Assembly: GCF_003990355.1 (NCBI RefSeq)
Contig: NZ_CP034670.1
Coordinates: 2,046,001 to 2,110,000, forward strand
Source: Eikenella corrodens
GTDB lineage: Bacteria; Pseudomonadota; Gammaproteobacteria; Burkholderiales; Neisseriaceae
Reading direction: 5' to 3'
DNA length: 64,000 bases
Every line of letters starts with the position of its first letter. The first letter of the stretch is position 1. A program made the translations under genes and the position numbers. Positions 8,400 to 17,047 of the stretch are shown here, one piece after another. Below the pieces are notes generated by a model, which was given only the letters and a program-made list of their open reading frames with translations, had not been told where the DNA came from and did not search any database.

Positions 8400-8873
8400 A
8401 TGGAAAACGCAAACAGCCGATTCGACCCGTCCCAAGGCATCGACCAACGCGGCAGCTTGCTGACCGGCATTTATGATCAGTATGAAAACTGGGCAAAAAG
8501 CAAAGGCCTCAACTACACCGTATTCGCCATCCTGTATTTCGTGTACTACCGCGAACACTGCACCCAAAGCGACATCTGCGCCTTTTGGGGCTTTGCCAAA
8601 CAAACCGTCTCCACCCAGTGCAACGAACTGATGGACAAGGGCATACTCAGCATCGTGCAGGACGACGGCAACCGCTGCCGCAAAATCCTGACCCTGACCG
8701 AACAAGGCCGCGCCTACGCCCGCCCGTTCGTCGAACCCGTCCACGCGGCAGAAACTGCTGCCTTCCAATCGTTGTGTGAGGAGTTAGGGCAAAAACTGGT
8801 GGAAGGTACAGAAAAATTCTACGCTACCTTTGCTGTTGCTTTATCGGAAGCGAAAGAGGGGAAAGCTGTATAA
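8400..8873 (+). CDS. MarR-family transcriptional regulator
   Basis: A 157-residue winged-helix protein. The recognition region is CTQSDICAFWGFAKQTVSTQ followed by CNELMDKGILSIVQDDGNRCRKILTLTEQGRAYA, the MarR wing. ATG follows AAGGA by 5 bases. It is transcribed away from the broken mipA with 132 bases between the starts. This block has the mucosa-type DUS remnant near the mipA start and no Eikenella DUS inside, suggesting import from Neisseria. Its likely target, mipA, is dead, so it may be an orphan. The ligand is unknown. Confidence 0.85.
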   Translation: MENANSRFDPSQGIDQRGSLLTGIYDQYENWAKSKGLNYTVFAILYFVYYREHCTQSDICAFWGFAKQTVSTQCNELMDKGILSIVQDDGNRCRKILTLTEQGRAYARPFVEPVHAAETAAFQSLCEELGQKLVEGTEKFYATFAVALSEAKEGKAV

Positions 8874-8943
8874 TCCCTACCTAAATCTTGTTATGCAGTT
8901 TTCAGGTAGCCTAGCTGCTTGTATGGCTACCTGAAAAACCAAA

Positions 8944-8970
8944 AGCCGGGCTCATGCCCGGCTGGTTTTG
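8944..8970 (+). terminator. Terminator after marR-type gene
   Basis: AGCCGGGC and GCCCGGCT form an 8-bp stem with loop TCAT, followed by GGTTTTGTTT. An inverted DUS pair just upstream (8900-8938) could add a second stem. Confidence 0.75.
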
Positions 8971-8992
8971 TTTGTGCTAGCCACACGGCGAT

Positions 8993-9096
8993 TATAGTGG
9001 ATTAACAAAAATCAGGACAAGGCGGCGAGCCGCAGACAGTACACACGTTACGGCAAGGCGAGACAACGCTGTACTGGTTTTTGTTAATTCACTATA
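8993..9096. repeat. Correia element 4 (104 bp)
   Basis: Intact short-form element, nearly identical to and in the same orientation as the one at 6825. It marks the right edge of the imported block and lies 27 bases from the nadK stop. Confidence 0.85.
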
Positions 9097-9123
9097 AAAC
9101 CGGTTTCAGGTAGCCTCTGTCCG

Positions 9124-10014
9124 CTAAACCAGCTGTTCGCCCCAATGCAGTTTCTGGCGCAGGGTTTTGTAGTATTGGTAATCGGTGGGGTGCAGCACGC
9201 GCAGGGTGTTGCGGTAGCGGCGGATGGTGAGCCGGTTCATGCTGTGCAGGTCAATATGGGATTGGCCGTCGCAATGCACGCGGGCATTGTCGGCTTTGGT
9301 GATGAGGATTTCGATTTCGCAGCTGTCGGGCACCACGATGGGGCGGTTGGTCATGGATTGCGGGCAGATCGGCACGAGGGTGAGGGCACGCAGGGTGGAT
9401 TGCAGAATCGGCCCGCCGGCAGCCAGGGCGTAGGCGGTGGAACCGGTGGGGGTGGATACAATCAGCCCGTCGGAACGTTGGGTATAGACGAATTCTTGGT
9501 TGATAAATACTTCGAATTCAATCATCTGCCCCAAGCCGCCGCGGCTGATGACGACTTCGTTGAGGGCCAGCTCGGTGCAGTCGGATTCGTCGTGACGCTG
9601 CACGGTGCATTCGAGCATGATGCGCTCTTCGGGCAGGTATTGGCCGGCGAGCATGCGCGAAATGTCGGCAATCATGTTTTGGCGCGGCACTTGGGTGAGG
9701 AAGCCTAAATGCCCCAAATGCACGCCCATGATGGGGATGCGGTAAGGGGCAAGCCGGCGGGCTACGGATAAAAATGTGCCGTCTCCGCCGAGCACCAGCA
9801 CCAAATCGCAGCAAGCGCCCATGTCTTCTTTGGCTACCCGTCGGCAGTTTTCGGCCAGCGGGTTGGCAGACAAATCGTTGCCGCATTCTTCGTCTAACAG
9901 CACTTCGATGCTGTTTTCTAAAAAGAAGGCCACCAGTTTGCCCAGGGTTTCGCCCAATTGCGGGGTATTGGGGCGGGTGACGATGCCGATGCGGTGAAAT
10001 TGGCTGTGTTTCAT
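9124..10014 (-). CDS. nadK: NAD kinase
   Basis: A 296-residue NadK that phosphorylates NAD to NADP in the cytoplasm. The signature LVLVLGGDGTFLSVAR (GGDG with the catalytic aspartate) is near residue 75, MGVHLGHLGFLT follows, and NEVVISRG and TPTGSTAYALAAGGP are the other conserved blocks. Length matches the family. The gene stands alone between a Correia element and a DUS-bearing spacer. No strong ribosome site is visible, so the start is set by homology (MKHSQFHRIGIVTRP). Confidence 0.95.
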   Translation of the reverse strand: MKHSQFHRIGIVTRPNTPQLGETLGKLVAFFLENSIEVLLDEECGNDLSANPLAENCRRVAKEDMGACCDLVLVLGGDGTFLSVARRLAPYRIPIMGVHLGHLGFLTQVPRQNMIADISRMLAGQYLPEERIMLECTVQRHDESDCTELALNEVVISRGGLGQMIEFEVFINQEFVYTQRSDGLIVSTPTGSTAYALAAGGPILQSTLRALTLVPICPQSMTNRPIVVPDSCEIEILITKADNARVHCDGQSHIDLHSMNRLTIRRYRNTLRVLHPTDYQYYKTLRQKLHWGEQLV

Positions 10015-10250
10015 GGGGAAGATGGGGGAATTGGTGGTAGGCCGAACTCTACCTGATTTTCAGGTAGCCTGAAAGGCGGAAGCGGATAAGCCGACGCCGC
10101 AGCGGTGTGCGGGCATCCATATTTTGTTTTTTATCATGCGGCTGATAGAATGCCGCGCCGTGTGGCTTTATGTTTCAGGTAGCCTTTTGTGTGGCCACAG
10201 GCTACCTGAAACATAAAGCCGGAATATTGATTTCTTTTTCGGGTAGCCCC

Positions 10251-11204
10251 ATGCCGCAATCCACTCCACCGCCGGCACTCGCCCTGCTCGGCCCCACCGC
10301 CGCCGGCAAAACCGTGCTCGCGCTTGCCTTGGCCGAAAAGCTGCCGCTGGAAATCGTCAGCCTCGATTCCGCGCTGATTTACCGCGGTATGGACATCGGC
10401 ACCGCCAAGCCCACTCCGGCCGAACGTGCCGCCGTGCCGCACCACCTCATCGACATCATCAACCCGCCGCAAAGCTACAGCGTGGCCGACTTTTTGGATG
10501 ATTGCCTGCGCCTGTGCCGTGAAATCCATGCGCGCGGCCGCCTGCCGCTGATTGTGGGCGGCACCATGATGTATTACCACGCCCTCGTTAACGGCCTCAA
10601 CAGCCTGCCCGCCGCCAATCCTGAAATCCGCCGCCAACTGCAAGAGCAAAAACAGCAGCACGGCCTGCCTCATCTCTATACCCAGCTGCAACAGGCCGAC
10701 CCCGCCACCGCCGCCCGGCTCAAGCCAGGCGACAGCCAGCGCATCGAACGTGCATTGGAAGTGTGGCTGCTCACCGGCCGGCCGCTCAGCCAACACTTTG
10801 CCGAACAGCCCAACGCCGCGCCGACGCTCTCCCTGCGCAGCATCGCCCTGATTCCGGCGCAACGCGAACGGTTGCACCGCAATATCGAACAACGCTTCCA
10901 CGCCATGCTGGAGCAAGGCTTCCTCGAAGAAGTGCGCCGACTGCAAGCACAATATCCCGAGCTCAATCCCGACTACCCCGCCGTGCGCTGCGTGGGTTAC
11001 CGCCAAGCCTGGGCGCACCTGCAAGGCGAAACCGACCGTAATACTTTCATTGCCCAGGGTATTGCCGCCACCCGCCAGCTTGCCAAGCGCCAGCTCACCT
11101 GGCTGCGCAAACTGCCCGCCGATTTGGTAATCGACCCGTTTTCAGGTAGCCTCCGGCAACACAGCCAAACCCTTCATTCTTTTTGCCAACAACACTTCGC
11201 ATGA
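10251..11204 (+). CDS. miaA: tRNA dimethylallyltransferase
   Basis: A 317-residue enzyme that adds the isopentenyl group to A37 of tRNAs reading UNN codons. The P-loop LLGPTAAGKT is at residues 9-18, and VSLDSALIYRGMDIGTAKP and VGGTMMYYHAL are family motifs. The ATG at 10251 is chosen over an upstream in-frame extension that translates a DUS pair. A DUS near the 3' end is translated as FSGSL. The stop overlaps the next start (ATGA). Confidence 0.95.
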   Translation: MPQSTPPPALALLGPTAAGKTVLALALAEKLPLEIVSLDSALIYRGMDIGTAKPTPAERAAVPHHLIDIINPPQSYSVADFLDDCLRLCREIHARGRLPLIVGGTMMYYHALVNGLNSLPAANPEIRRQLQEQKQQHGLPHLYTQLQQADPATAARLKPGDSQRIERALEVWLLTGRPLSQHFAEQPNAAPTLSLRSIALIPAQRERLHRNIEQRFHAMLEQGFLEEVRRLQAQYPELNPDYPAVRCVGYRQAWAHLQGETDRNTFIAQGIAATRQLAKRQLTWLRKLPADLVIDPFSGSLRQHSQTLHSFCQQHFA

Positions 11205-11725
11205 GCACGCCCGCCCCCGCCTCTTTCCGCCGCCGTTTCGCCGCCCTGTGCTACGAAGCCCTGCTGCTGGCCGCCGTCACCTGCGTGGCCTTTATCCCCG
11301 CCGCCGCCGCCAATATGGCGCTGCATACTGTGCCGCTGCTGGCCGAAACCGCCGTGGCGCTGATTATCCTCGCCGTGTGGTGGGGCTATTTCCGCCTCTG
11401 CTGGCACAGCCCGCGCGGGCAAACCCTGCCGATGAAAGTGTGGCGGCTGCAGCTGCAAACCCCCGCCGGCAGCCGCCCCAGCCTGCGCCAACTGCGCCTA
11501 CGCTTCATCTGGGCCACCGTGCTGCTTCTGCTGCTGCCGCTCGCCTCCTTCGGCATCCTGCGCCAACTCACCCCCCTGCCGCCCCAAACCGTAGCCGGCA
11601 TGGCACTGGCGTGGTGGATACTGCCCATCGGCTTCGCCCTCATCCATCCTTCCCGCCAATTCCTCTACGACTACCTTGCCGGTACGGTTTTAACGGGCAA
11701 AGGGCGGGAAGAAACCCTTCGCTGA
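11201..11725 (+). CDS. RDD-family membrane protein
   Basis: A 174-residue protein with a basic N-terminus (FRRRFAALCYEALLLAAVT) and four hydrophobic stretches, at about 18-45, 48-64, 102-124 and 130-150. The pattern RGQTLPMKVWRLQL and LYDYLAGTVL near the C-terminus matches the RDD fold. Translation starts inside the miaA stop (ATGA), so coupling is likely. RDD proteins are poorly characterised; some are ion transporters. No function can be assigned here. Confidence 0.75.
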   Translation: MSTPAPASFRRRFAALCYEALLLAAVTCVAFIPAAAANMALHTVPLLAETAVALIILAVWWGYFRLCWHSPRGQTLPMKVWRLQLQTPAGSRPSLRQLRLRFIWATVLLLLLPLASFGILRQLTPLPPQTVAGMALAWWILPIGFALIHPSRQFLYDYLAGTVLTGKGREETLR

Positions 11726-11764
11726 ATGCTTCCCTTCATACAGCTCGCCGTACTAGCCGCACCA

Positions 11765-11832
11765 TATAGTGAACTAACAAAAACCAGTACGGTGTTGGCT
11801 CGCTTTGCCCTGATTTTTGTTCATCCACTATA
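11765..11832. repeat. Internally deleted Correia element (68 bp)
   Basis: Has both Correia ends (TATAGTGAACTAAC and GTTCATCCACTATA) but jumps from GGCTCGCTTTGCC straight to CTGATTTTTG, missing about 36 central bases of the usual short form. Confidence 0.75.
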
Positions 11833-11847
11833 AAAACACGATAGCAG

Positions 11848-11887
11848 AGGCTACCTGAAAACGCTTGGTTATTTTCAGGTAGCCTTT
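11848..11887. terminator. Inverted DUS pair after the RDD gene
   Basis: AGGCTACCTGAAAA (11848-11861) and TTTTCAGGTAGCCT (11872-11885) form a 14-bp stem followed by TTT. Likely the terminator for miaA and the RDD gene. Confidence 0.6.
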
Positions 11888-12066
11888 TGCCCGCACCGGG
11901 CTTGCGCCTACAAGCTGCCCGTGCCGGTTATCGCCCGGCCTGCCGCCTGCGGTTCACCGCTTCGTATAAAAATTCAGTTAGCTTGCCTATATGCCTTAAA
12001 GCAACACCTCTTTTGGCAACAGCCCGCCCTCCTGCGCCAAACTCTCCATACGGGCAGAAACGGCAA

Positions 12067-12170
12067 TATAGTGAATTAACAAAAACCAGTACGGCGTTGC
12101 CTCGCCTTGCCGTAACGTGTGTACTGTCTGCGGCTCGCCGCCTTGTCCTGATTTTTGTTCATCTACTATA
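12067..12170. repeat. Correia element 6 (104 bp)
   Basis: Ends TATAGTGAATTAAC and GTTCATCTACTATA, standard interior. It abuts the relA terminator. Confidence 0.85.
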
Positions 12171-12172
12171 AA

Positions 12173-12212
12173 AGGCTACCTGAAAACACTCGATTGCGTT
12201 TTCAGGTAGCCT
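12173..12212. terminator. Inverted DUS pair after relA
   Basis: AGGCTACCTGAAAA and TTTTCAGGTAGCCT form a 14-bp stem with a 12-base loop, 22 bases beyond the relA stop. Confidence 0.6.
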
Positions 12213-12233
12213 TATCCTTATCAAACCGCCTGC

Positions 12234-14447
12234 CTACAGCCTGCTCACGCCGATTACGCCTTTCACGTTGGCGAGGCTGGCGAGCACGTGCGGCAGGTCG
12301 TCCACCTGCTGCACTTCCAGCGTGAAGCGCAGGCTGGCCTGCAGGTTGCGCGATTGGGTTTGCACGGCGGTAACGTTGAGTTTGTGCCGCGCCAGCGCTT
12401 CGGAAATATCGCGCAGCAGGCCGTTGCGGTCTTGGGCGGATACTTCGATATCCACGGCAAACACCTGCCCGGCAGGCACGCCCGCCCAGCAGGCCGGCAC
12501 AACTTTTTCAGCCGCGTCGGCAGCGAGCTTCTGGAAAGAGGCGCAGCCGATGCGGTGGATGGAAATGCCGCGCCCGCGCGTTACGAAGCCGGCGATTTCG
12601 TCGGGCGGGGCGGGTTTGCAGCATTTGGCCAAAGTGGTGAGCAGGCCGGATTCGCCATCCACCAAAATGCCGCCTTTGCCGCCGGTTTCTTTGATGCGCG
12701 ACTGTTTGACGATGCTCTCGGTGCTCACCGGCGCGGCAGGCGGTTCGGCCAGCAGGCCGCAGGCTTTCTGCACGGCGCGGGGCATGATTTCGCCGTGTGC
12801 CACGGCGGTGTAGAGCTCGTCCGGTTTTTTGAAGCCGAGTTTTTCGGCCAAAGCCTGCATATTGGGCTTGGGCTGGACTTTGAGCAGGGTTTTTTCCAGC
12901 TGCAGCCGGCCTTGTTCGCGCACGCTTTCGGCGTTTTGGCGGCGGATGTGGGCGCGGATTTTGGCGGCGGCCTTGCTGCTTTTCACCCAGCCTTCATACA
13001 GCCAGTTTACCGATGGTTCGCCCTCTTTGGCGGCGATGATTTCCACGCGCTGGCCGTTCTCCAGCGGGGTGGAAAGCGGCACGATTTGGCCGTCTACCTT
13101 CGCGCCGCGGCAGCGGTCGCCCAGGCTGCTGTGCAGGGCGTAGGCGAAGTCGATGGGGGTGGCGCCCACGGGCAGGGAGAGCACTTTGCCGTGCGGGGTG
13201 AGCACATAAATCGTATCGTTAAACAGCTCGGTTTGGAAGGCGGCGGCGAGGTCGGCTTTGCCGCTTTCGGCCATGTTTTCGCGCCAATCCAAGAGCTGGC
13301 GCAGCCAGGCGATTTTCTGCTCATACGCGGAATCGCCTTTGCCGCCTTCTTTATAACGCCAGTGCGCGGCCACGCCGAATTCGTTGAATTGGTGCATTTC
13401 TTTGGTGCGGATTTGCACCTCGATGCCTTTGTCTTCCGGGCCGACAATCACGGTGTGCAGGCTTTTGTAGCCGTTGCCTTTAGGGTTGGCGATGTAGTCG
13501 TCGAATTCACCGGGGATGGGCTGCCACAGGCTGTGCACGATGCCCAGCACGGTGTAGCACTCGGGCACGCTGTTCACCAGCACGCGCACGGCACGGATAT
13601 CGTAGAGCCCTTCGAAATCGAGCTTTTTCTTCACCATCTTGCGGTAGATGGAGTAGATGTGTTTGGGGCGGCCGGCCACGTCGTAATCACGGATGCCGTA
13701 TTTGGTCAGCTCGGCTTTGAGGATGCCGAGGAAGTGGTCGATATAGTGCTGCCGCTCGGGGCGTTTTTCGTCGAGCAGGTGGGCGATGCGGCGGTATTCT
13801 TCGGGGTTTTGGTGGCGGAAGCCGAGGTCTTCGAGCTGCCATTTGAGCTGCCACACGCCCAAGCGGTTGGCCAGCGGGGCGAAAATATCCAGCGTTTCTT
13901 TGGCAATGCTGCGTTTTTCCGGGCTGTCGGGGCAGCCGCCGAGGTATTGCATGGTGCGGGTGCGCAGGGCGAGCTTGATCAGCACCACGCGGATATCGGA
14001 CACCATAGCCAACAGCATTTTGCGCATGGTTTCGGCCTGCGCGGCACGCTCTTCAGGCGTGGCCAAGCCGTCCACGCGGGCAAAGTGGGTGAGCTTCTGC
14101 ACTTGGTCGATACCCTGCACCAGGCTGCATACGGTTTGGCCGCATTGCCCGGCTACCTGAAGCTGCCAATCCCCGCCCTGCTTGGACATGCCCGACAATA
14201 TGGTGGCGGCCACGGCTTCGGGCAGCAAATCGAGCTGCGCCACCATTTGCGCCGCGCCCACGGTGTGCGGCAGCAGCGGCTCGCCGGCGTAGGTTTGCGC
14301 GTCGGCGGGGTAGTACGCCTCGGCCAGCGCGAGCGCCTGCTGCAAGAGTGCGCGGTCGGCTTCGTTTTGCTGTGCGGCATAGTCTTTCAACCAGGCCAAA
14401 CATTCTTGCTGGCCGGTTATATGCGTGTCTGAATAGCCGGTCTCCAT
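12234..14447 (-). CDS. relA: (p)ppGpp synthetase, RelA type
   Basis: A 737-residue ribosome-associated stringent-response synthetase. The N-terminal hydrolase-like region lacks the catalytic His-Asp pair (LPHTVGAAQMVAQLD, AATILSGM). The synthetase domain has GRPKHIYSIYRKM near 250 and EFDDYIANPKGNGYKSLHTV near 310. The EFDD acidic motif, in place of RxKD, marks a monofunctional RelA. The TGS domain starts near 410 (DTIYVLTPHGKV), the conserved cysteine region is LAKCCKPAPPDEI, and an ACT domain ends the protein. A DUS lies in frame near the N-terminus. SpoT is not in this window. Confidence 0.95.
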   Translation of the reverse strand: METGYSDTHITGQQECLAWLKDYAAQQNEADRALLQQALALAEAYYPADAQTYAGEPLLPHTVGAAQMVAQLDLLPEAVAATILSGMSKQGGDWQLQVAGQCGQTVCSLVQGIDQVQKLTHFARVDGLATPEERAAQAETMRKMLLAMVSDIRVVLIKLALRTRTMQYLGGCPDSPEKRSIAKETLDIFAPLANRLGVWQLKWQLEDLGFRHQNPEEYRRIAHLLDEKRPERQHYIDHFLGILKAELTKYGIRDYDVAGRPKHIYSIYRKMVKKKLDFEGLYDIRAVRVLVNSVPECYTVLGIVHSLWQPIPGEFDDYIANPKGNGYKSLHTVIVGPEDKGIEVQIRTKEMHQFNEFGVAAHWRYKEGGKGDSAYEQKIAWLRQLLDWRENMAESGKADLAAAFQTELFNDTIYVLTPHGKVLSLPVGATPIDFAYALHSSLGDRCRGAKVDGQIVPLSTPLENGQRVEIIAAKEGEPSVNWLYEGWVKSSKAAAKIRAHIRRQNAESVREQGRLQLEKTLLKVQPKPNMQALAEKLGFKKPDELYTAVAHGEIMPRAVQKACGLLAEPPAAPVSTESIVKQSRIKETGGKGGILVDGESGLLTTLAKCCKPAPPDEIAGFVTRGRGISIHRIGCASFQKLAADAAEKVVPACWAGVPAGQVFAVDIEVSAQDRNGLLRDISEALARHKLNVTAVQTQSRNLQASLRFTLEVQQVDDLPHVLASLANVKGVIGVSRL

Positions 14448-14599
14448 GGTTTCCTCTTTTTTGCGGTATGAAACTTGATTGTAACCAAAAATCCGACAAG
14501 AAGGGTCTGGTTAATGCAGGGAGTTTGATGCAGGTGCAATTTTATTTGGAGAAATGGTAAGATTCGCGTTTCGCACAGGCTACCTGAAAGATACCCGCT

Positions 14600-15190
14600 A
14601 TGCTGTTCCATCCCGAAGTCATGACCGTTGAAATGCTGGCGCAGAAAATCCGCAAAATCCCCAACTGGCCGCAGGAAGGCGTGCTGTTTCACGACATCAC
14701 CCCCGTGCTGCAAAGCCCGGAATACTTCCGCCTGTTGGTGGATTTGCTCACCTACCGCTATATGACGCAAGACATCGATGTGGTGGCCGGGCTGGACGCG
14801 CGCGGCTTCATCATCGGCGCCGCGCTGGCCTATCAGCTTAATGTGGGCTTTGTGCCCATCCGCAAAAAAGGCAAGCTGCCCTTCACCACCCTTTCCGAAA
14901 GCTACGCGCTAGAATACGGCGAAGCCACCGTGGAAATCCATACCGACGCCATTAAAGACAACGCCCGCGTGTTGCTGGTGGACGACCTTGTGGCCACCGG
15001 CGGCACCATGCACGCCGGCATCAAGCTCATCCGCAAGCTTGGCGGGAACGTGGTGGAAGCCGCCGCTATTCTTGAGTTCACCGACCTGCCCGGCGGCGAG
15101 CGCGTTCGCAACGAAGGCGTGCCCCTGTTTACCCTGTATCAAAACAGCGGCGCGGTAACAGAAGAGCATACGGCGCCGCAGGCCGGTTAA
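14600..15190 (+). CDS. apt: Adenine phosphoribosyltransferase
   Basis: A 196-residue salvage enzyme converting adenine and PRPP to AMP. The PRPP-binding loop VLLVDDLVATGGT is near residue 120, preceded by the LDARGFIIGAALAYQ block; IPNWPQEGVLFHDITPVL is the N-terminal family pattern. It starts MLFHPEVMTVEML; an internal ATG seven codons in is possible. It is divergent from relA, with a DUS in the 150-base gap. Confidence 0.93.
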   Translation: MLFHPEVMTVEMLAQKIRKIPNWPQEGVLFHDITPVLQSPEYFRLLVDLLTYRYMTQDIDVVAGLDARGFIIGAALAYQLNVGFVPIRKKGKLPFTTLSESYALEYGEATVEIHTDAIKDNARVLLVDDLVATGGTMHAGIKLIRKLGGNVVEAAAILEFTDLPGGERVRNEGVPLFTLYQNSGAVTEEHTAPQAG

Positions 15191-15206
15191 AAACCGCCAT
15201 ACCCAT

Positions 15207-15245
15207 ATCCGGCTTTCAGGCTACCTGAAAGCCGGATAGTTTTTG
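15207..15245 (+). terminator. apt terminator containing one DUS
   Basis: ATCCGGCTTTCAG and CTGAAAGCCGGAT form a perfect 13-bp stem with loop GCTAC, followed by AGTTTTTG. Here a single DUS spans the loop and one arm instead of the usual inverted pair. Confidence 0.8.
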
Positions 15246-15364
15246 ATCCAGCAGCATTTTCTGCCGCCGGATAAAACAGCACCGTATCGGCAGTATCAAA
15301 AGACAGGGCAGTTCGCTATAATCGCCCACGCAGTATTTCCCCGTGTTTTGATAAGGACCAAGTT

Positions 15365-15934
15365 ATGAAACTGTATCTCCCCCTGATTGCCGCCGCTGCT
15401 CTGGCGCTGGCCGCCTGCGGCGGCGAACCCGCCCCCAGCGCACCCGCTTCCGAAGCCCATCACGACCACGCTGCTTCGGCCGCCTCTGCCGCTTCCCAAG
15501 CCGCACCGGCCTCTGAAGCCGCCTCTGCTCCCGCCGCAGCTGCCGAAGGCTGCTCACAGCTGGTGGAAACCGGCGACAGCATGCAGTACAACACCGCCGA
15601 AATCAGCGTGCCCAAAGGCTGCACCGACTTCACCGTTACCCTCAAACACACCGGCAGCATGCCCAAAACCGCGATGGGGCATAACATCGTGATCACCGCC
15701 GAAGGCGACGTGAACGGCGTGAACAACGACGGCGTAGGCGCAGGCCCGGACAACGATTATGTGAAACCCGGCGATGAGCGCGTGATTGCCCACACCAAAC
15801 TCATCGGCGGCGGCGAAGAAGCCTCCGTTACCTTCCCCGTGGCCAAACTGGCTGCCGGTACCAACTACAAATTCTTCTGCTCCTTCCCCGGCCATGCCGG
15901 CGTGATGAACGGCGTGGTGAAACTGGCAAATTAA
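15365..15934 (+). CDS. laz: Lipid-modified azurin (Laz)
   Basis: A 189-residue outer-membrane-anchored cupredoxin. The lipobox is LALAAC with the lipid cysteine at residue 18. A low-complexity Ala/Ser/Pro/Glu linker (residues 20-60) resembles the repeat region of neisserial Laz. The azurin domain shows GHNIV (first copper histidine) and the FFCSFPGHAGVMNG loop, giving Cys, His and Met ligands. AAGGA precedes the ATG. A TATAAT at 15317-15322 is a possible -10 box. Azurins pass electrons to periplasmic peroxidase or nitrite reductase. Confidence 0.93.
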   Translation: MKLYLPLIAAAALALAACGGEPAPSAPASEAHHDHAASAASAASQAAPASEAASAPAAAAEGCSQLVETGDSMQYNTAEISVPKGCTDFTVTLKHTGSMPKTAMGHNIVITAEGDVNGVNNDGVGAGPDNDYVKPGDERVIAHTKLIGGGEEASVTFPVAKLAAGTNYKFFCSFPGHAGVMNGVVKLAN

Positions 15935-15960
15935 TCTCCAACGGTTTGCCCAAACAGGCA

Positions 15961-15993
15961 AAAGGCTACCTGAAAATTCAGGTAGCCTTTTTT
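15961..15993 (+). terminator. laz terminator (inverted DUS pair)
   Basis: AAAGGCTACCTGAA and TTCAGGTAGCCTTT form a perfect 14-bp stem with a 2-base loop, ending in six T. Confidence 0.85.
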
Positions 15994-16029
15994 GCTGGCC
16001 GGATACGGATGCCGGAAGGCCGGTATGCC

Positions 16030-16125
16030 TATAGTGGATTAACAAAAATCAGGACAAGGCAACGAGCCGCAGATAGTACGGCAAGGCGGGCCAACGCCGT
16101 ACTGGTTTAAATTGAATCCACTATA
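16030..16125. repeat. Correia element 7 (96 bp)
   Basis: Left end TATAGTGGATTAAC, right end TTGAATCCACTATA. Slightly shortened centre. It lies between laz and psd. Confidence 0.8.
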
Positions 16126-16161
16126 TTTTCAGGTAGCCTTATCTTGAAAGGCCGGGCCCGC

Positions 16162-16887
16162 TTACTCCGGCAGCACCTCTTCCGCTGCTTCCCGCACCAA
16201 GGCCGAAGCTGCTTCGATAACGGCTTGTTCGCCATTGGCTTCCAGCGGCAAACGAGCCAAAACAGTTTCGCTGGCACGCACTTTTTCGCCGATGGCCACC
16301 AGCGGCACGGCATCGGTGGGCAGATACACATCCACCCGCGAGCCGAAACGGATAAAGCCGTAGCGTTGGCCGCGCGTGATTTTCTCGCCCGGCCGCACGT
16401 AGCACAAAATACGCCGCGCCACCAAACCGGCCACTTGCACAAAGGTCAGCTCGCGCCCGCTTTTGGTGGTGGCGAACACCGCATTGCGTTCGTTTTCCGT
16501 GCTGGCCTTATCCAGCGCGGCATTGACGAATTGGCCGGGGAAGTAGTCCACCTGCGTTACCGTGCCGTCAACCGGCGCGCGCTGCGAATGCACGTTGAAC
16601 ACGTTCATAAACACGCTGATTTTCAGCGCGGGCACTTTGCGAAACGGGTCTTCGGCACGCTCCACCACCACAATGCGCCCGTCGGCCGGGCAGAGCACGG
16701 CTTCCGGATCGGCCGGGATATCGCGCGCCGGATCGCGGAAAAACTGCACCGCAAACACGGTGAACACCCAAAACGGCAGCGACCACCAGCCGCAGCAGAG
16801 GCTCACCAGCACGCTCAGCAGCAGCCCTCCCAAAATAAACGGCCAGCCTTCCCGCGCAATCAGCGGGTGGGGGTAGAAACGGTTCAC
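16162..16887 (-). CDS. psd: Phosphatidylserine decarboxylase, short type
   Basis: A 241-residue membrane-bound proenzyme that makes phosphatidylethanolamine. Hydrophobic N-terminus at residues 15-47, then FFRDPARDIP, VLCPADGRIV and NVHSQRAPVDG. The self-cleavage site is the Gly-Ser in IRFGSRVDVY, which yields the pyruvoyl group. The frame starts with GTG (16885-16887), translated MNRFYPHPLIAREGWP. Length fits the short Psd subfamily used by Neisseria, not the 320-residue E. coli type. Confidence 0.92.
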   Translation of the reverse strand: MNRFYPHPLIAREGWPFILGGLLLSVLVSLCCGWWSLPFWVFTVFAVQFFRDPARDIPADPEAVLCPADGRIVVVERAEDPFRKVPALKISVFMNVFNVHSQRAPVDGTVTQVDYFPGQFVNAALDKASTENERNAVFATTKSGRELTFVQVAGLVARRILCYVRPGEKITRGQRYGFIRFGSRVDVYLPTDAVPLVAIGEKVRASETVLARLPLEANGEQAVIEAASALVREAAEEVLPE

Positions 16888-16993
16888 GGCATATCCTTTT
16901 TGAATTGAGTTGGAATGGGGCGGGATTATACAAGATACGGGGTAGAGGGAAAGCGGCTTGCGTCAAATCGATGAGGCTACCTGAAAGCAGGAG

Positions 16994-17011
16994 CCTCAAC
17001 GAAGTTAAAAC
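16994..17011. repeat. CAACGAAGTTAAAAC box next to DUS
   Basis: CCTCAACGAAGTTAAAAC lies between two DUS (16974 and 17025). The same box, with small changes, occurs at 17803, 30035, 44522 and 47369, always about 6-8 bases from a DUS in the same relative orientation. Confidence 0.55.
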
Positions 17012-17047
17012 AGCTTGGCCTGCATTTTCAGGTAGCCTCGGTTTCCC

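Larger units (their letters stand above)
11726..12233. other. Intergenic stretch with two Correia elements and a gene remnant
   Basis: About 500 bases hold a 68-bp deleted Correia element, two inverted DUS pairs and a full Correia element. Between them (11990-12066, minus strand) is a short coding-like tail reading AVSARMESLAQEGGLLPKEVLL then stop. It looks like the C-terminus of a protein whose body is gone, cut by the Correia element at 12067. I cannot identify the family. Confidence 0.4.

Noticed and set aside
12288..14432. 714-codon open frame antisense to relA
   Set aside because: It mirrors relA codon structure in GC-rich DNA, has a His/Gly/Ala-rich composition and no family motif.
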